The notes: generated from the sequence alone by a model not told the origin. A stretch of 64,000 bases of DNA from Gadus chalcogrammus (GCF_026213295.1 NC_079417.1:3161143-3225142); one strand, 5' to 3'. Numbered from the stretch's first letter, positions 1 to 14,659 are shown. Translations and numbers: made by a program.

Positions 1-141
1 GAGAGACAGAGAGACAGAGACAGACAGAGACAGAGACAGAGACAGAGACAAAGAGAGAAAGAGAGAAAGACAGAGACAGAGACAGAGACAGAGACAAAGA
101 GAGAAAGAGAGAAAGACAGAGACAGAGACAGAGACAGACAA

Positions 142-181
<40 letters not shown>
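1..181. repeat. GA-rich microsatellite (GACAGA/GAGA)
   Basis: Almost pure purine tract made of GACAGA, GAGAAA and GA units. It is an imperfect hexanucleotide/dinucleotide array that reaches the window edge. Open frames here are repeat artefacts. Confidence 0.95.
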
Positions 182-183
<2 letters not shown>

Positions 184-294
184 GAAAGTGGTGGTTGATG
201 TTGGCTGGGTGCGGATGGTGGGCTAGGAGGGTGCTGGGTGATGGGGAGGGAATGAGGGGGGGGGGTTAACTTGTTATCAGCTAGAGAGGGGGAG

Positions 295-298
<4 letters not shown>

Positions 299-352
<54 letters not shown>
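299..352. repeat. (GA)n microsatellite
   Basis: Pure GA array of about 27 units, preceded by a G-rich stretch. It faces a (CT)n array at 511-650, so the two can pair as arms of an inverted repeat around the unique segment 353-510. Confidence 0.95.
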
Positions 353-354
<2 letters not shown>

Positions 355-507
355 CATATCCACGCAGTGAGAGAGTGACAGAGTGAGAGAGAGGTACAGA
401 GAGCTTCAAGTCATCTGCTGAAATATTTATGGCGGTGCCAGAGAGCGATCCCATTCCCCGCTCAGCAGGCGGCTGCCGTTTGATACGTCCATCTCTCCAC
501 CAAATCT

Positions 508-510
<3 letters not shown>

Positions 511-577
<67 letters not shown>

Positions 578-578
578 G

Positions 579-614
<36 letters not shown>

Positions 615-650
615 TCTCTCTCTCCCTCTCTCTCTCTCCCTCCCTCCCCT
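511..650. repeat. (CT)n microsatellite
   Basis: CT array of about 140 bp interrupted by a few CC and GT steps. The open frames of poly-Leu/Ser and Arg/Glu dipeptides over it are not genes. Confidence 0.95.
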
Positions 651-689
651 ATGTGCGCAAGGTTATGAGCTCTTAATTGCAGACCCACA

Positions 690-780
690 GTATGAGTCTG
701 CCTGCCTTGTCTGTTTGTCTGTCTGACTGCCTGCTTGTATGTCTGATTCTCTGACTGTCTGTGTGTCTGCCTGTCTCTCG
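690..780. repeat. TCTG/CTGC tetranucleotide-like repeat
   Basis: Imperfect repetition of TGTCTG and CTGCCTG motifs over about 90 bp. Confidence 0.7.
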
Positions 781-2312
781 GCTCTGAAGTGCAAAGCCTG
801 CCTCTACAACAAAACTAAGACCTATTACTGGGCTCCAGCGTGGCTGTATATACTGTAACTGATGCTATTTATACCATTACGCAAAATGTCAACACAACAT
901 CAAATAACCCATATTTGCAATAGCGCATAACCTTTGAATGAAAAAAAATGTTTACGGTTCTAATAACAAGCTGTTTATCCTGGATGCGTCCACGATCACA
1001 TTTAGCCGGGCCAATCAAATCACAACTCTCGTCCGTCGAGCTGATGCCCATCATACGAAAAGTATACGAAAAAAAGTGGAAGGTGAACAATGGTTTTAAT
1101 GGTTCAGACAAGCCTTGCAGTCCAACAATAGAGAACCCCTGCTGTGATATTATGCAGAATAGTCCACCAAGGGAAATGCTCTGTGTTTCATGAATCCCAT
1201 GATGCAATAACAGGCAAGGGGAAGCCGAGCTATGGGGACACTTTGTGTTAATAAAGGTAAATCATTGCAATCGTTTATTTGACCGAGCGCTATTCAGACT
1301 TTAACGGCTACAGCGGTATTAGCCTACAACACAACATAGCCTTGAGTAAAAATAGTTTCACCGTGTTTTAGTTATACAATGTTTTATTTAAAATGCAATT
1401 ACTGTTTACTTTTTTCACCTGCTTGTCACACATTCGTTTCTGCTCAGCAAAATAATACTTTGTATGAACATCAGCAAGTTATGTGGAAATTCTGGATAAT
1501 TTATTGTAATTTAAACAACACACACAAAAATCAATCTGCCACAGACCCTACAGTCACATTCTAGCAGAAAGAACATGTTAGACACATTTGGCTTGGTGGT
1601 GATTTGGTGGGAAAGTCCCTTGAGACAAGATGGAAAAATTAGTAGGCTACCGACCACTGAGACCGAAGGGACAGCGCCATCTCTGGTACAACTTTGTACG
1701 TTCACGGCAGGTCACTTGCTATTAATTTCGGCCAATCAGAATAAGTCAACAGCCGATGTCGGTGTTCAGATCGCTGGTTTGGCGAGTCGTCTGCTTAGTA
1801 TGTTCGGTTATAGTACAGGGTTACTTTAATGACAACAAATACATTTGTCCTATATATTGGAAATCTAAGGCCTTGTGAGGAGTTCTTTGCTTCCTGCAGA
1901 AGTGGTGGTTCAAACTCAATCCCCCTATAGACACGAGCGGACAACCACGTCGTTGTTCTCCTCACACTTTGACCCGGGCTCTTCTCATTCATAAAATTAG
2001 ACAGGGTTTTCCTTTTTGGTTCATCTCTCAACTCGAAGAAGAAGTGCATCAGAATAAGATGGGATCTGAGTTTTATGGTCACATGGCTTCTAGAAATGAG
2101 GAAACGTGTTCCTAGAATTGTACAGAAAAAAACGTCCTCTATGTATGGTGTGTAGTTGACAGGCTCCCTCCCTGTGGAGAGGAACAAGCGGTAATAGTAG
2201 CGTTAGCAGGCTAGCTCGTACCCTCCGGTGAACCGCACGTCTTTATTTAGAACTGATGGCAAAGCATGTGGTTTCAGCAGGGAGGGGTTGGACCTGTGGT
2301 AGCTAGGGATGT

Positions 2313-2313
<1 letters not shown>
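781..2313. other. Unique DNA without a recognised gene
   Basis: No splice-bounded exon or recognisable protein was found. The longest frame (minus, 1795-2187, 130 codons) has no motif or family resemblance I can name. The stretch is probably intergenic sequence upstream of cmtm8. Confidence 0.5.

Positions 2314-2390
<77 letters not shown>
2314..2390. repeat. (GT)n microsatellite
   Basis: Pure GT array of about 38 units, followed by a shorter interrupted GT run at about 2416-2443. Confidence 0.95.
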
Positions 2391-2391
<1 letters not shown>

Positions 2392-2521
2392 GTAGTATGT
2401 ATTTGAGTGATTGCATGTGTGTGTGTGTGTGCGTGTGTGTGTGGATTAAAAAAATAATCTTCCACAGCAGGAAGCCACGCTGGCCAATTACTTAGTAACA
2501 TCTGTGCTGGCAGCCATGCAT

Positions 2522-2524
<3 letters not shown>

Positions 2525-2609
<85 letters not shown>
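2525..2609. repeat. (GT)n microsatellite
   Basis: Pure GT array of about 42 units. The long minus-strand frame spanning 2274-3014 consists only of this and the neighbouring repeats read as Thr-His and Ser-Leu dipeptides. Confidence 0.95.
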
Positions 2610-2610
<1 letters not shown>

Positions 2611-2873
2611 GAGTTTCGTGTGTTAGAAGTTTGGTGTTTTTTGCATCTCCATGCAGAGTAAGTGGCTAGTAGTGGTGGGTACAGCTGTGTATCTGGGGGT
2701 ATACGTACGTGCGTGTGTACGTGTGTGTGTGTTTGTGCCCAGGAGTAGAGCAGCTGACAGTGGTGAGGCTTTGTGTTAGAGAGCGATGGGAAATATAAAG
2801 GCTCCATGATAAAACAGCAGAGGTGAGAGAGAGAGAGAGAGAGGAAAAGACACAGACAGAGAGAAAGAGATTT

Positions 2874-5688
<2,815 letters not shown>

Positions 5689-5725
<37 letters not shown>
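5689..5725. repeat. (CA)n microsatellite
   Basis: Pure CA array of about 18 units, upstream of the cmtm8 leader minisatellite. Confidence 0.95.
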
Positions 5726-5728
<3 letters not shown>

Positions 5729-5980
5729 AATCTATCCACAACATCAATCACTTTCAGTCACAGAAGGTTGCTCTTGCAGCCTTGAACTTTGAATACTAAT
5801 GTAAAAAACATGTTATCTAATTAAATATGAAACTAAATTAAAGCTACAAGCCACCGGGAGACCGAAATCAAAAGGGAGAGGGTCGAAATAGAACACCTAT
5901 TCCGTTCTTTTGCCCCTGGTCCACAAGTACGGTAGACGTGTAAACATATCCCCATGGATACTCTCCTCATCAAGGCCCCA

Positions 5981-6256
5981 CTCTACAGACGGAGCAGCCT
6001 GTTTCCTGGGTACACCGTCCCCCCCACTCTACAGACGGAGCAGCCTGTTTCCTGGGTACACCGTCCCCCCCACTCTACAGACGGATCAGCCTGTTTCCTG
6101 GGTACACCGTCCCCCCCACTCTACAGACGGAGCAGCCTGTTTCCTGGGTACACTGTCCCCCCCACTCTACAGACACTGCAGCCTGTTTCCTGGGTACACC
6201 GTCCCCCCCACTCTACAGACGGAGCAGCCTGTTTCCTGGGTACACCGTCCCTCCCA
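5981..6256 (+). repeat. 46-bp minisatellite in the cmtm8 leader/promoter, six copies
   Basis: Six head-to-tail copies of a 46-bp unit start at 5981, 6027, 6073, 6119, 6165 and 6211. Each begins CTCTACAGACGG, runs through CTGTTTCCTGGGTACACC and ends in a C-run. Divergence is only a few substitutions: one unit has GGATCAG for GGAGCAG and another has ACACTGCAG. The array ends about 110 bp before the cmtm8 ATG, so it lies in the promoter or 5' UTR. The period is not a multiple of three, and the open frames through it are not protein-like. Confidence 0.93.
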
Positions 6257-6364
6257 TAAGCCCCTCCCTAGCAGGACGACGGACGAGCCGAGCCCTGGAA
6301 GCGAGGGCTTCCTCTGCTGGAGGAGCCGCCCCGCGCCCCGACAGAGACCCTCTGCACACCCAGC

Positions 6365-9300
6365 ATGGAGGGCGCCGCAGTGGCCCCCCCCGGGCGGTCC
6401 CCGGGCCCCTCACCACCGGACCACTACCCCTCCACGTCCTCCACCCTGGCCTTCGATCAGCACCTGGCGGCCAGCCCCAAAGGACTGCTGCTCCTGGCCG
6501 AGATGGTAAGTAGGAGTGTGTAGAGTGTGAGCAGGAGAGTGTGAGTATAAGTATGACAGAATGACTGTGAGTAGTGTGAGAAGGAGAGTGTGAGTATAAG
6601 TATGACAGAATGACTGTGAGTAGTCTGAGTATGAGTATGAGAGTGTGAGTATAAGTATTACAGAATGACTGTGAGTAGTTTGAGTATGCGTGAGTGTGCA
6701 TATGAGTATACATGTAAGCATTACAGAATGATTGTGAGAAGTGTGAGTATGATTATGAGAGTATGAGTATAAGTATGACAAAATGACTGTGAGTTGTGCG
6801 AGTATGAGAGTATGAGTATAAGTATGACAGAATGACTGTGAGTAGTTTGAGTATGAGTATAAGTATGAGAGAATGACTGAGTAGTGTGAGTATGAGTATG
6901 AGAGTATGAGTATGACAGAACGACTGTGAGTATTTAATTGTGGTTGATAGTGTTTAAATGTGGTCGATAGGGTTTAAATGTGGTCGATAGGGTTTACATG
7001 TTTAAATGTGGTCGATAGTGTTTATATATGGTCGATAGGGTTTACATGTGGTCGATAGGGTTTACATGTGGTCCGTAGTGTTTAAATGTGGTCCATAGTG
7101 TTTAAATGTGGTCGATAGGGTTTACGTGTGGTCCATAGTGTTTAAATGTGGGTGATAATGTTTAAATGTGGGTGTTCTTTTCCCTCACTCTCCACCTCAT
7201 CCCTAACTCTCCACCTCAAGCTGGTGTGTAGTGAGCGTTCTGGCACCGATTGGCTGCCGTGCATCACCCAAGTGGGTGCTACATATTGGTGGTGGTTAGT
7301 GAGGTCCCCCCTTCACTTTAGGCGTCTTTGAGTGTTATTAATTATTATTATTCTTCATGTTTAACCTCTGTTTTCCTTTTATTCTTAGTCTGTTTTACAT
7401 AGTTTTGAATGATGACTATATGCTCTGTAAGGTGACCTTGGGTGTCTTGAAAGGCGCCTCTAAATGAAATGTATTATTATTATTAGTAGTAGTAGTGTGA
7501 GTGAGTGTGAGTATGAGAGAACAAGTATAAGTAGGAGAGAATGAGAGTGAGTAGTGCGAGTAGGATTGAGATTGATTAAGTGTAAGTATAAGAGTATAAG
7601 TATGAGAGAGTGTGACTAGGAGTGAGTGTTTGTATGAGTATGAAAGTATGAGTATAAATATGAGAGAATGAGTGTAAGTAGTGTGAGTATGAGTATGAGA
7701 GTATGAGTATGAGAGTAAGCGTGTGAGTAGTGTGAGTATGACTGTATTAGAACTTGAGTGAGTATGAGTGTGAGTGCATCAGTGTGAAACTTATTAAATT
7801 TGTCTGTTGAGAAAACAGGGACAAACTCTAATAGTGATGGCTCTAGTATAAACCTAACACAAAGGGCAGGATTAACTATTGAATACCATTGTATCTATTC
7901 TCTTTTTAAAGTAAATAATAATGTGAAATATAACTTTAGTGGCTTCACCGTTCCAATATAAATGGTCTTCTTGCTGTTCACATGCAGCAGCCAATAAGAG
8001 ATGGATGCACATTTATGTAAACAGAACACAGTTCCTATGTTATCACATCCCTGCACATCCCACTGTTTTTGATCAAATCAGGAAGTTTACCAAACACAAA
8101 GCCATCTGCAGGTCCTCTTCCTCCCTCTGCCTCAACATGCCCTTCCTTTCCCCAGTGAGCTGCAGGCTGAGATTTGGTAGGAAAGGTACAACCCCAAGAT
8201 ACCAGTTATCAGACCCTGGAGATGTTGCATTGACACATTCTATTTAGATAGAGCTTTGTTTTCCTATATCATGCACTGTCTAATGCCTTTGCGAGGAACA
8301 CAAGTAAAATCCTTAAGATATACATATACCGCAAGCTAGGTGCTTTAAGCATTGCTATCGGATGGTTGCTATAACCACCAATACACACACCTCTTGGCCA
8401 GGTCATTCTTGCAAAGGAGATTTAAATCTCAACCTTTGTTCTCTACCTGGATAAAGGATTAATTTAATTGCTATGAATGAAAGAGGAACAATACAACCGT
8501 TTGCTTTTGTTAGCTGCCATCTTAAGGTTAAACATGCTATTTTGAACACTTCATGAGAGAAAGAATGCCATTTTCACATAGTCTTTATCGCGGGCGGTCT
8601 TGAACTTTCTGGGAGTGTTTTTGGTCTTTCTGTAACCTCTTTCAAGCTGCAAGTGCAAATGATTCTAACAACGACGATTCGATGACACAAAGTACCAAGC
8701 CTGATGTCTAATGTAGCCTTGTAAATACAACCGGCAAGTGGGTATCTTATATGCGTTTCCTTTAAGTAAAGTATGAAACTTTTTTTACGGAATTTTAAAT
8801 TCCAAACCCAGTCATGTCGACTCGACTGCAATCAAATGGATTTGGGCCAGAAAAACCTTTTCCTGTCTGAAACCAAACAAGGGAGAATTGTTTTGTGGCG
8901 GGGCAGGAAGGGAGTGTTGTCGTGGAAATAGGAAATCACTGCAGCTATTTATTATATATTTCTCTATTCAAGAAATAGTTTTCCCTTTAACAGTTGAGAG
9001 GCACAGCAGACCACTGTGGAATAGGATTGTGTGAAGTGCGGTTTAAAATCTAAACCATGAAATGGACAGGGGCAGTAAACTGGAAACAAACAATATTCAC
9101 AGGCTGCATTTTGACTCACTTATATAGCACATACTTAATACCTGATAAATTAGTCTCAAGTAATAGCTCTCAAGTCATGCCTACAGTACCTGTAGGCCAT
9201 CCAGCCCTCGGGAACCACCTCCGCCCCTCTCTTCCAGACGTGCGGTCTTCTGGTCTGGGTTCTGATCGGTGGGACGGAGTACTCCAGCGTGCCTGCGTTG

Positions 9301-9565
9301 GGCTGGGTGATGTTTGTGGCCATCCTCTGCTGGGTTCTCACCATCGGCCTCTTCATCGTCTTCCTCAGCCGGGCTCACGTCAGGGCAACATGGGTCCCGT
9401 GGAACAAAGTGGTAACCAAGCTAAAGACAAAGCCGTCAAAGTACTGACAAAATGGCCGCAACTTTAACTGGGTCACCGTAAAACATGCAAAAGCCTTTCT
9501 GGTTCTATTATATGTGCACAAATATACATATGAACTGTTTTGCTTTACAGAGGAGGTGAATTTGC

Positions 9566-9601
<36 letters not shown>

Positions 9602-10289
9602 AGACACAGACACACACACACACACACACAGTCTATGTTTTAATAATCGTATGTATGCTTTATCCTCCTTCTAGTCTGTGTGTTTTAATGGTAGTGCCAC
9701 TGTGCTGTATCTGGTGAACGCAGCAGTAAGCACGGCGTCAGTCAGCAGAGCCACCAGGGGGCGCCACAACTACAATTGCTGGGCATCATCTGCGGTAGGA
9801 ACTATTGTCTTCTGTTGGGACTTTACAAAGTATTGGTAAAGACTTTAACAGTATTTTCACGCAATTTCAGTCATTTTTGCATATTATGCCTTTAAATCCA
9901 CTTCCCCACCTTAACAGGCAAAATGTAATGTTGTCATATAGGCTTAATTAACACAAAATCACATTTGGTGGGCCAACTCACCGGAAGTATTTCTCACACC
10001 TGCGGCTGCATCCCCGTTCCCTCGGTCAAGCCCCCGCTGGCCGCAGCATCATTAGTTCGTTTCGATGGTCGTTCGTTTGCCCGTTAGTGAGTTGGTAGGG
10101 AATCATTCCCCTAATCGCTATGTAGTAGCGATAACCACGCAAAGTGACGTGTAGCCTAAGTGTCGAATAAACATAAACACGCAGACATGTGTTTGACAGT
10201 GTAGTTGCATAACAAACCAGTCCTAATGGGAACCGCTATGCATCCTGGGATATATATATATATATTTACAGAGTAAATATATATATATT

Positions 10290-10325
<36 letters not shown>

Positions 10326-10498
10326 AATATCAAATAAATGCCTTGTGTCATCTCAATAGGCGTTTCCACTTTACCGTAATGTCTATCCCTTCCCCTCCCC
10401 GCTGCTTTCAGCTCTTTGCGTTCCTGACGACACTGTGCTATGCAGGAAGTAGCTGGCTCGGCTACAGGGTCTGGAGAGCCGGCGGAGAGGAGCAGTAG
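6365..10498 (+). CDS. cmtm8: CMTM8: CKLF-like MARVEL transmembrane domain-containing protein 8, four exons
   Basis: A complete four-exon gene. Exons are 6365-6505, 9238-9411, 9675-9794 and 10412-10498. All junctions are phase 0 with AG acceptors and GT donors. The product is 173 residues, the same length I recall for human CMTM8. It has a short Ser/Pro-rich cytoplasmic N-terminus and then the MARVEL four-helix membrane domain. Helix 1 is marked by GLLVWVLIGGTEY, helix 2 by GWVMFVAILCWVLTIGL, helix 3 by CFNGSATVLYL and helix 4 by FAFLTTLCYAG. By memory these match CMTM8 (GLLVWTLIAGTEY, GWVMFVAVFYWVLTV, CFNGSAFVLYL) better than CMTM7, MAL or plasmolipin. CMTM8 is a plasma-membrane/endosomal protein reported to affect EGF-receptor trafficking. 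Intron 1 (2.7 kb) holds minisatellites and a LINE-like tail. Decayed copies of exon 2 occur at about 16.5, 27.3 and 61.8 kb. Confidence 0.94.
6519..6925. repeat. GAGTAT-type minisatellite in cmtm8 intron 1
   Basis: Higher-order tandem repeat of a roughly 40-60 bp unit built from GTGAGTAT, AGTATGAGAG and ATGACAGAATGACTGTGAG. It starts just after the exon 1 donor. A related array resumes at about 7490-7770. Confidence 0.85.
6940..7165. repeat. 20-bp minisatellite (GTTTAAATGTGGTCGATAGG)
   Basis: About eleven copies of a 20-bp unit with small variants (ATAGTG for ATAGGG, ACATG for AAATG, CCATAG for CGATAG). It lies in cmtm8 intron 1 next to the GAGTAT array. Confidence 0.88.
7210..7490 (+). mobile_element. 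LINE-like 3' tail in cmtm8 intron 1
   Basis: The tract contains GCGTTCTGGCACCGATTGGC, GTGACCTTGGGTGTCTTGAA and AAGGCGCC, and ends in a TATTATTATTA tail. This resembles the 3' ends of fish L2-type LINEs, which end in a microsatellite. It is identified from memory of that common fish repeat; no coding part is present. Confidence 0.5.
7490..7770. repeat. Second GAGTAT/GAGTGTGAG array in cmtm8 intron 1
   Basis: Irregular tandem repeats of GAGTATGAGAGTATGAGTAT and relatives, related to the array at 6519-6925. The rest of the intron (7771-9237) is unique A/T-rich sequence with no further feature seen. Confidence 0.75.
9567..9630. repeat. (CA)n microsatellite in cmtm8 intron 2
   Basis: CA array interrupted by CAGACA steps. 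It lies between exons 2 and 3, about 45 bp upstream of the exon 3 acceptor. Confidence 0.95.
10249..10322. repeat. (TA)n microsatellite in cmtm8 intron 3
   Basis: AT-alternating tract with the palindromic interruption ATTTACAGAGTAAAT, about 90 bp before the exon 4 acceptor. Confidence 0.92.
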
Positions 10499-11574
10499 CT
10501 CTGTCTGTCACCCTGGGAGACTCAATGAGGGTTTGGAACCACTCAATGAGGGTTTGGAACCAACACCACCATCCCGCACTGACTATCAAGATATAGTCAT
10601 CATGTCATGAAAGTTTGGAAATTAAACGATATTTGTATTTAATGTAATTCATATGAAACAACAGATGGTCCTTCACATACACCTGCACGATGAAACTATC
10701 TTGGGCTTCTGGGCTATCAGATTGCAGTGTGGCTGTGTGTGTGTTCATGTGTTTAGTGTATAATGTATTGCTTAGCTTGGAGATGGTTGTTGCTGTCATT
10801 TGGACAACTCTCTCCACACCTTGAAATCCTTAAAAAAAAAAGCCACAAAAAGGCAATAGACCTACTGACAGACTGTTACAAAATTGTAAAAAAAAAAAAA
10901 CATACTTTTTTAATAAATTCATGTCGATTGAAAGTGTTAAATTGAGTCTTTTAAGCCTTACATTTTTGAGATGCCATTATTATTTTATTGATTTTCCACA
11001 CATGACATTTAATATGACATAAAAAAAACACCAGACAGACATTAACACAAAACAAAAGTCAGCAACAATTCCTGAGTAGTTTTAACATCTCAAGCTTCTG
11101 TGGATATTTAATTGAGCCGTGATTTAAAAGAATAAAGTGTTGAGGCAGATCTCACATGTATCAAGGATTGACCCCTGAAGGCAAAGGTCACCGTTCGGCC
11201 AGGGATGGTTTTAATTTGGGGGTGTACAATATGTTCAGGGAGAATGATCGATCGTTGATGCGATCGTCAGGATTTCTTGAAGACAACAAAATATTTGATC
11301 AAACTTTTGGTAACTTTAATAAGCCTTGAGTTCAATTTAGAGACTAGCGTATAGATACAATTACTAGTAGTTAGGATTTAGTTTGCAACATAGGAATGAA
11401 GCCTCAACCATTACTACCAACATAAGTGAAGAGGTCTAAACACACCTACCTTATAACTCATCCCGGTTTTGATTCCAATCACACCACACAAAGATCTGAT
11501 TATGCTTATTGTGTTCTACTGCTTAATAGGAAATCTTCAGAACTCAAAAGTCAGACGTACTCTTAAGCATTTGG
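10499..11574. other. cmtm8 3' flank merging into the shared lectin 3' flank
   Basis: The first part (to about 10.9 kb) follows the cmtm8 stop and is probably its 3' UTR. Fragments of it recur at about 27.54-27.73 and 29.09-29.25 kb. From about 10940 the sequence is shared with 44377-44635, 48580-48960 and 57235-57620. It lies downstream of lectin exon 5 on the minus strand and contains TTTATT near 10984, the complement of an AATAAA polyadenylation signal. Confidence 0.6.
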
Positions 11575-13244
11575 TTAGGAAGTACTATTTCCATAACCCT
11601 CCGGGGCAAACCCCCAATGGGCTCCCAGTGATCCTATCCCACCGCCATCGAACCGCCCACTCAAAATCCGAAGCTCTGCCTCTTCATGCTCGGGGTAAAA
11701 GTTGAAGGACGTCTGCAAAAACAGAAAATAAGAAGCAATTCAGACATAAATAAAATATCAATAAGTCAATAGTAAAAGGATAAGAATGAACAGAGAAATA
11801 AATTAATGAAAGAGGACCTGAACTGGCTGGCCTGCGATGAGAGAACGTCCTCTGCTTGTCCCAAAAATCAACTGATAGATGTAGTGGGATGTGTGGTATT
11901 TTCCAGACACCTGTAATATTAACATTGTTATGCATTGTTATGATAGTAAAACGGTTGTGTGAAGTACAGTGATAAGTCCCATATGAAAAAAAATACAAAT
12001 GGGTTGCAGGACAATGATTGACAAGAACATAGCATAGACGCATTTTAACCTGAGTAATTGTCTCTCCTTCAAATAGATCCAATCTCAGAGGGGCGTGGAC
12101 AGCGCGACCAATTAGACGGTCCCACCTGGTGCCGTAACGCAACTGGAAACTAGAAGAGCAACATGGGGAAGCTGTGTCAAAAGTTTAACAGCATAAAATA
12201 AGCACGCAAAGGGACATCCACGCACAAACACACACTTTACGAATCTATTATGTTGTAAAATAATAATAACAATAATCATTCAAGTTTTAACTACAAAAAT
12301 CATATTAATCACAATAAAAGGGGAGGGGGTTTCCTAAAATAAGGTTAACAGTCTTGCTCAAGTCTAGAGTAAAATGTCTTGACCAGGAGGAGCAGAGGAT
12401 CAAACTGACCCTGCCTCCATTTTGCCAGACAAGCTGCTCTCTGTGGTCATCTAGCGTAGATGTAGTCAGACTGAGAGGTACAGTATGTCTTACCCAGCAA
12501 TGTAATTTCCAGGGTGCTCCCAGACTTTCACGCCTGTGATGCTTCCTTCTCCTGAGGTCACGAAGGGAGTTCCACGACCGGATCCAAGGGCTGGAGAGTA
12601 TGAGTAGTACTCATTGGCTGAAGATAATGAGAGAAGGAAAATATATAGCTTAGCATAGCTTCAGTATAATAGATATGACATAAGTACTTGAACCGACAGG
12701 TGCAAGTACTGTAATTTCAAAGAAACAGTGTAGCCAAACGTGGAAAAAAAATGAACAACTAATAAAACAACACAAATTATTGCAGTTCTTCCTTCCATCT
12801 GGAACTTGTATCTGAGATTCTCATCAGCTGATTCATGACCAATGGAGAGACTATCCAGTCCAAGCGGTCATCGGTATGGACCAGGGTACTGGCTAAAGGC
12901 CGTCACACAGTGAAGTAGGAGAGTGTTCACATGTACGAGCAAAGTGGTCTGTAACAGAGTTAGTAATAACAATACTAAAAAATAAAATAATAATAATAAT
13001 TATTCCAGTTCCTACACCTTGAAACTCTGACCCATGAACAAATGGCTAGAGGAAGACTATCAGACATCCAGTCAAAGTTCAAAGTAAAGTAGCATGGAGT
13101 ACCGACTTGCTTTCCTCCAGAGAAAGCTTTCACAAAAACGATAAAGATATTGGTAAAGTGTACTGAAACAGCAGGAAGGATCGATTACTTACGTTTTGCC
13201 AGGCAGGCAACACAAGCCGCCGCAAACAACAGGACAGAGAGCAT
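11575..13244 (-). CDS. zg16-like: ZG16-like jacalin-domain lectin, copy 1
   Basis: Five coding exons (minus): 13193-13244, 12494-12617, 12050-12149, 11818-11910 and 11575-11712. All have GT/AG ends and consistent phases (1, 2, 0, 0). The product is 168 residues; human ZG16 is about the same length. Exon 1 encodes a signal peptide (MLSVLLFAAACVACLAK). The rest is one jacalin-related beta-prism: GTPFVTSGEGSITGVKVW, LRYGTRWD, GETITQVSGKY, YIYQLIFGTSRGRSL, TSFNFYP and SLGAHWG. These follow ZG16 motifs (LQVRYG, VIQVSGKY, LVFVTDKGR, GTSFNAVP, IGLHWD). It is expected to be a secreted sugar-binding protein of exocrine or mucosal cells. The GXXXD binding-loop Asp of ZG16 is not conserved, so its ligand may differ. 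It is the only copy next to an intact cmtm8. Confidence 0.9.
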
Positions 13245-13350
13245 CCTAGATTGAAGAACAGTGAGCCGTTAAACTAAAACGTCCTCATTAGTATCAACGT
13301 CAGGGCAATTAAAGTATGCAACTACAAATTGTAAAAGATCCCAACCATAC

Positions 13351-13432
13351 CTGTTGAACATCACAGCCGTACCTGTGAGCTGCTTCGAAGCCTTTGGTTA
13401 CCACATAACCTGTGGGTCGAACTTAAATATAC
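13351..13432 (-). promoter_or_regulatory. Non-coding first exon and TATA-like box of lectin copy 1
   Basis: On the minus strand a TATA-like GTATATTTAAG lies at 13422-13432. A donor (CAACAG before GTATGG) ends a non-coding exon at 13351. The coding exon's acceptor TCTAG sits one base before the ATG. The same arrangement recurs in copies 3, 4 and 5, which supports a shared core promoter and a spliced 5' UTR. Confidence 0.6.
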
Positions 13433-14082
13433 TTTCCAAACAATGCTGTTATCATTTCAGCATTCTTTGATGACTGTCTGATAGATAAAATGCACCAGAA
13501 TTTCCTCTACAAAAGTAGCAGCATACTTCTCAATCAGCCCCTCCTCTCTCTTCCAGAGTTGTGCTGGGTGGTTTTGCAGTAGCCCCAGTACTCACATAAA
13601 CTCGCGAACAAACTTGCGTTTCTCTCAACTTTATTACGACCTTGCACTATGAATTGGAAAACTGAGTGGTAAGCAAGGTCCCCTGGAGTGGGTTGTGCGG
13701 TTAAGTATATTAACAACACAGACACAAACCAAATCCCACCAATAATCACTTTTATAAGAATAAGAGTGTAATATAATGTTTAAATTATGAATTAAAGTGT
13801 ATTCAATAAATGATAAATGGAGATTTTTGTGGTTGGATGTAGTTATTATTGAAATAAAGTCATTGCTAAATAATAACCAGCACTTGCTGTATCTTGAGTT
13901 CATTGATACAGTAATTAATATAACTTAATAAAGGGTGCATATTTTAAATGTGGCATCATTTTATTTGTTTATTATTATGGGGAATGAGCATTTGTGAAGC
14001 GTCAACTGGAATTGTAGTAAAAACCAGGTGACCTCGGCTGAACCGGCGGTTTCGTGAATGGATGCGCAACATGATCGAAACA

Positions 14083-14659
14083 TGCACTCACACTAGGCCA
14101 TCGGGCCGTGGCCGTGGCCGTTTTAGCACCTAACCGTGCTCAAATCTGCCAGTGTGAGTGTGGCCAGTCTGGCCAGGCCGGGCCAATTTGGCCACTTGGG
14201 AGAGGTGTGCTGCTACGGAACGGGCCGCTACAGTACAGATGCTAATGAGCCGACACGTGCACACGCACGGCTACGCAACCTGAGCTGGATGACGTATAGT
14301 CAATGCGACGACCGCGGACATAATTAAGGCGACGAGCCTTCTTTCCCATTAAACGGTAAACATCGCGTCAAGCGGTTCAACTGTTGGTATGTTCTCTATG
14401 TTGTTATCCATTGTTGTTAAAACTCTGACTGGCGGCAGACTTTATTATGGTCCATGCAGCGGACGCTTGGTGATGACGTGTTACGACGTGATGACGTATG
14501 TACAAGAGCCTTCCGTGGCCAGGCCACAGCTGCGACGGCCAACGGCCACAGCCAGATGGCCTAGTGTGAGTGCAGGCCAGAGAACAATGGGGCCATTTGA
14601 GCACGGTTTGAAAACGGCCACGCGGTCACGGCCAGATGGCCTAGTGTGAGTGCACCCTA
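14083..14659. mobile_element. Non-autonomous DNA transposon with inverted ends
   Basis: Both ends read as inverted copies of TGCACTCACACTAGGCCAT; the right end continues to CCCTAA. The interior repeats GGCCGTGGCCGT and GGCCAGATGGCCTAGTG motifs. The equivalent place in lectin unit 3 (about 37.44 kb) lacks it and joins GGTTTCGTGA to ACGTCCACAC after a short divergent stretch. No transposase is present. The superfamily is not decided because the target duplication is unclear. Confidence 0.7.

Noticed and set aside
281..688. Open frames of Arg-Glu or Ser-Leu dipeptides on both strands
   Set aside because: They are translations of (GA)n/(CT)n microsatellites.
1795..2187. 130-codon minus-strand frame
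   Set aside because: No domain, no splice context and no paralog in the window; probably chance.
5910..6509. 199-codon plus-strand frame over the 46-bp minisatellite running into cmtm8 exon 1
   Set aside because: It is out of frame with the CMTM8 reading frame, and the repeat is open in more than one frame because of its composition.
7490..7770. Regularly spaced repeats considered as a CRISPR array
   Set aside because: Units are contiguous and degenerate, without unique spacers, in animal DNA; they are minisatellites.
6365..10498. MAL, plasmolipin or CMTM7 as alternative identity for the MARVEL gene
   Set aside because: GTEY after helix 1, CFNGSA in helix 3, the exon structure and the 173-residue length fit CMTM8 best.
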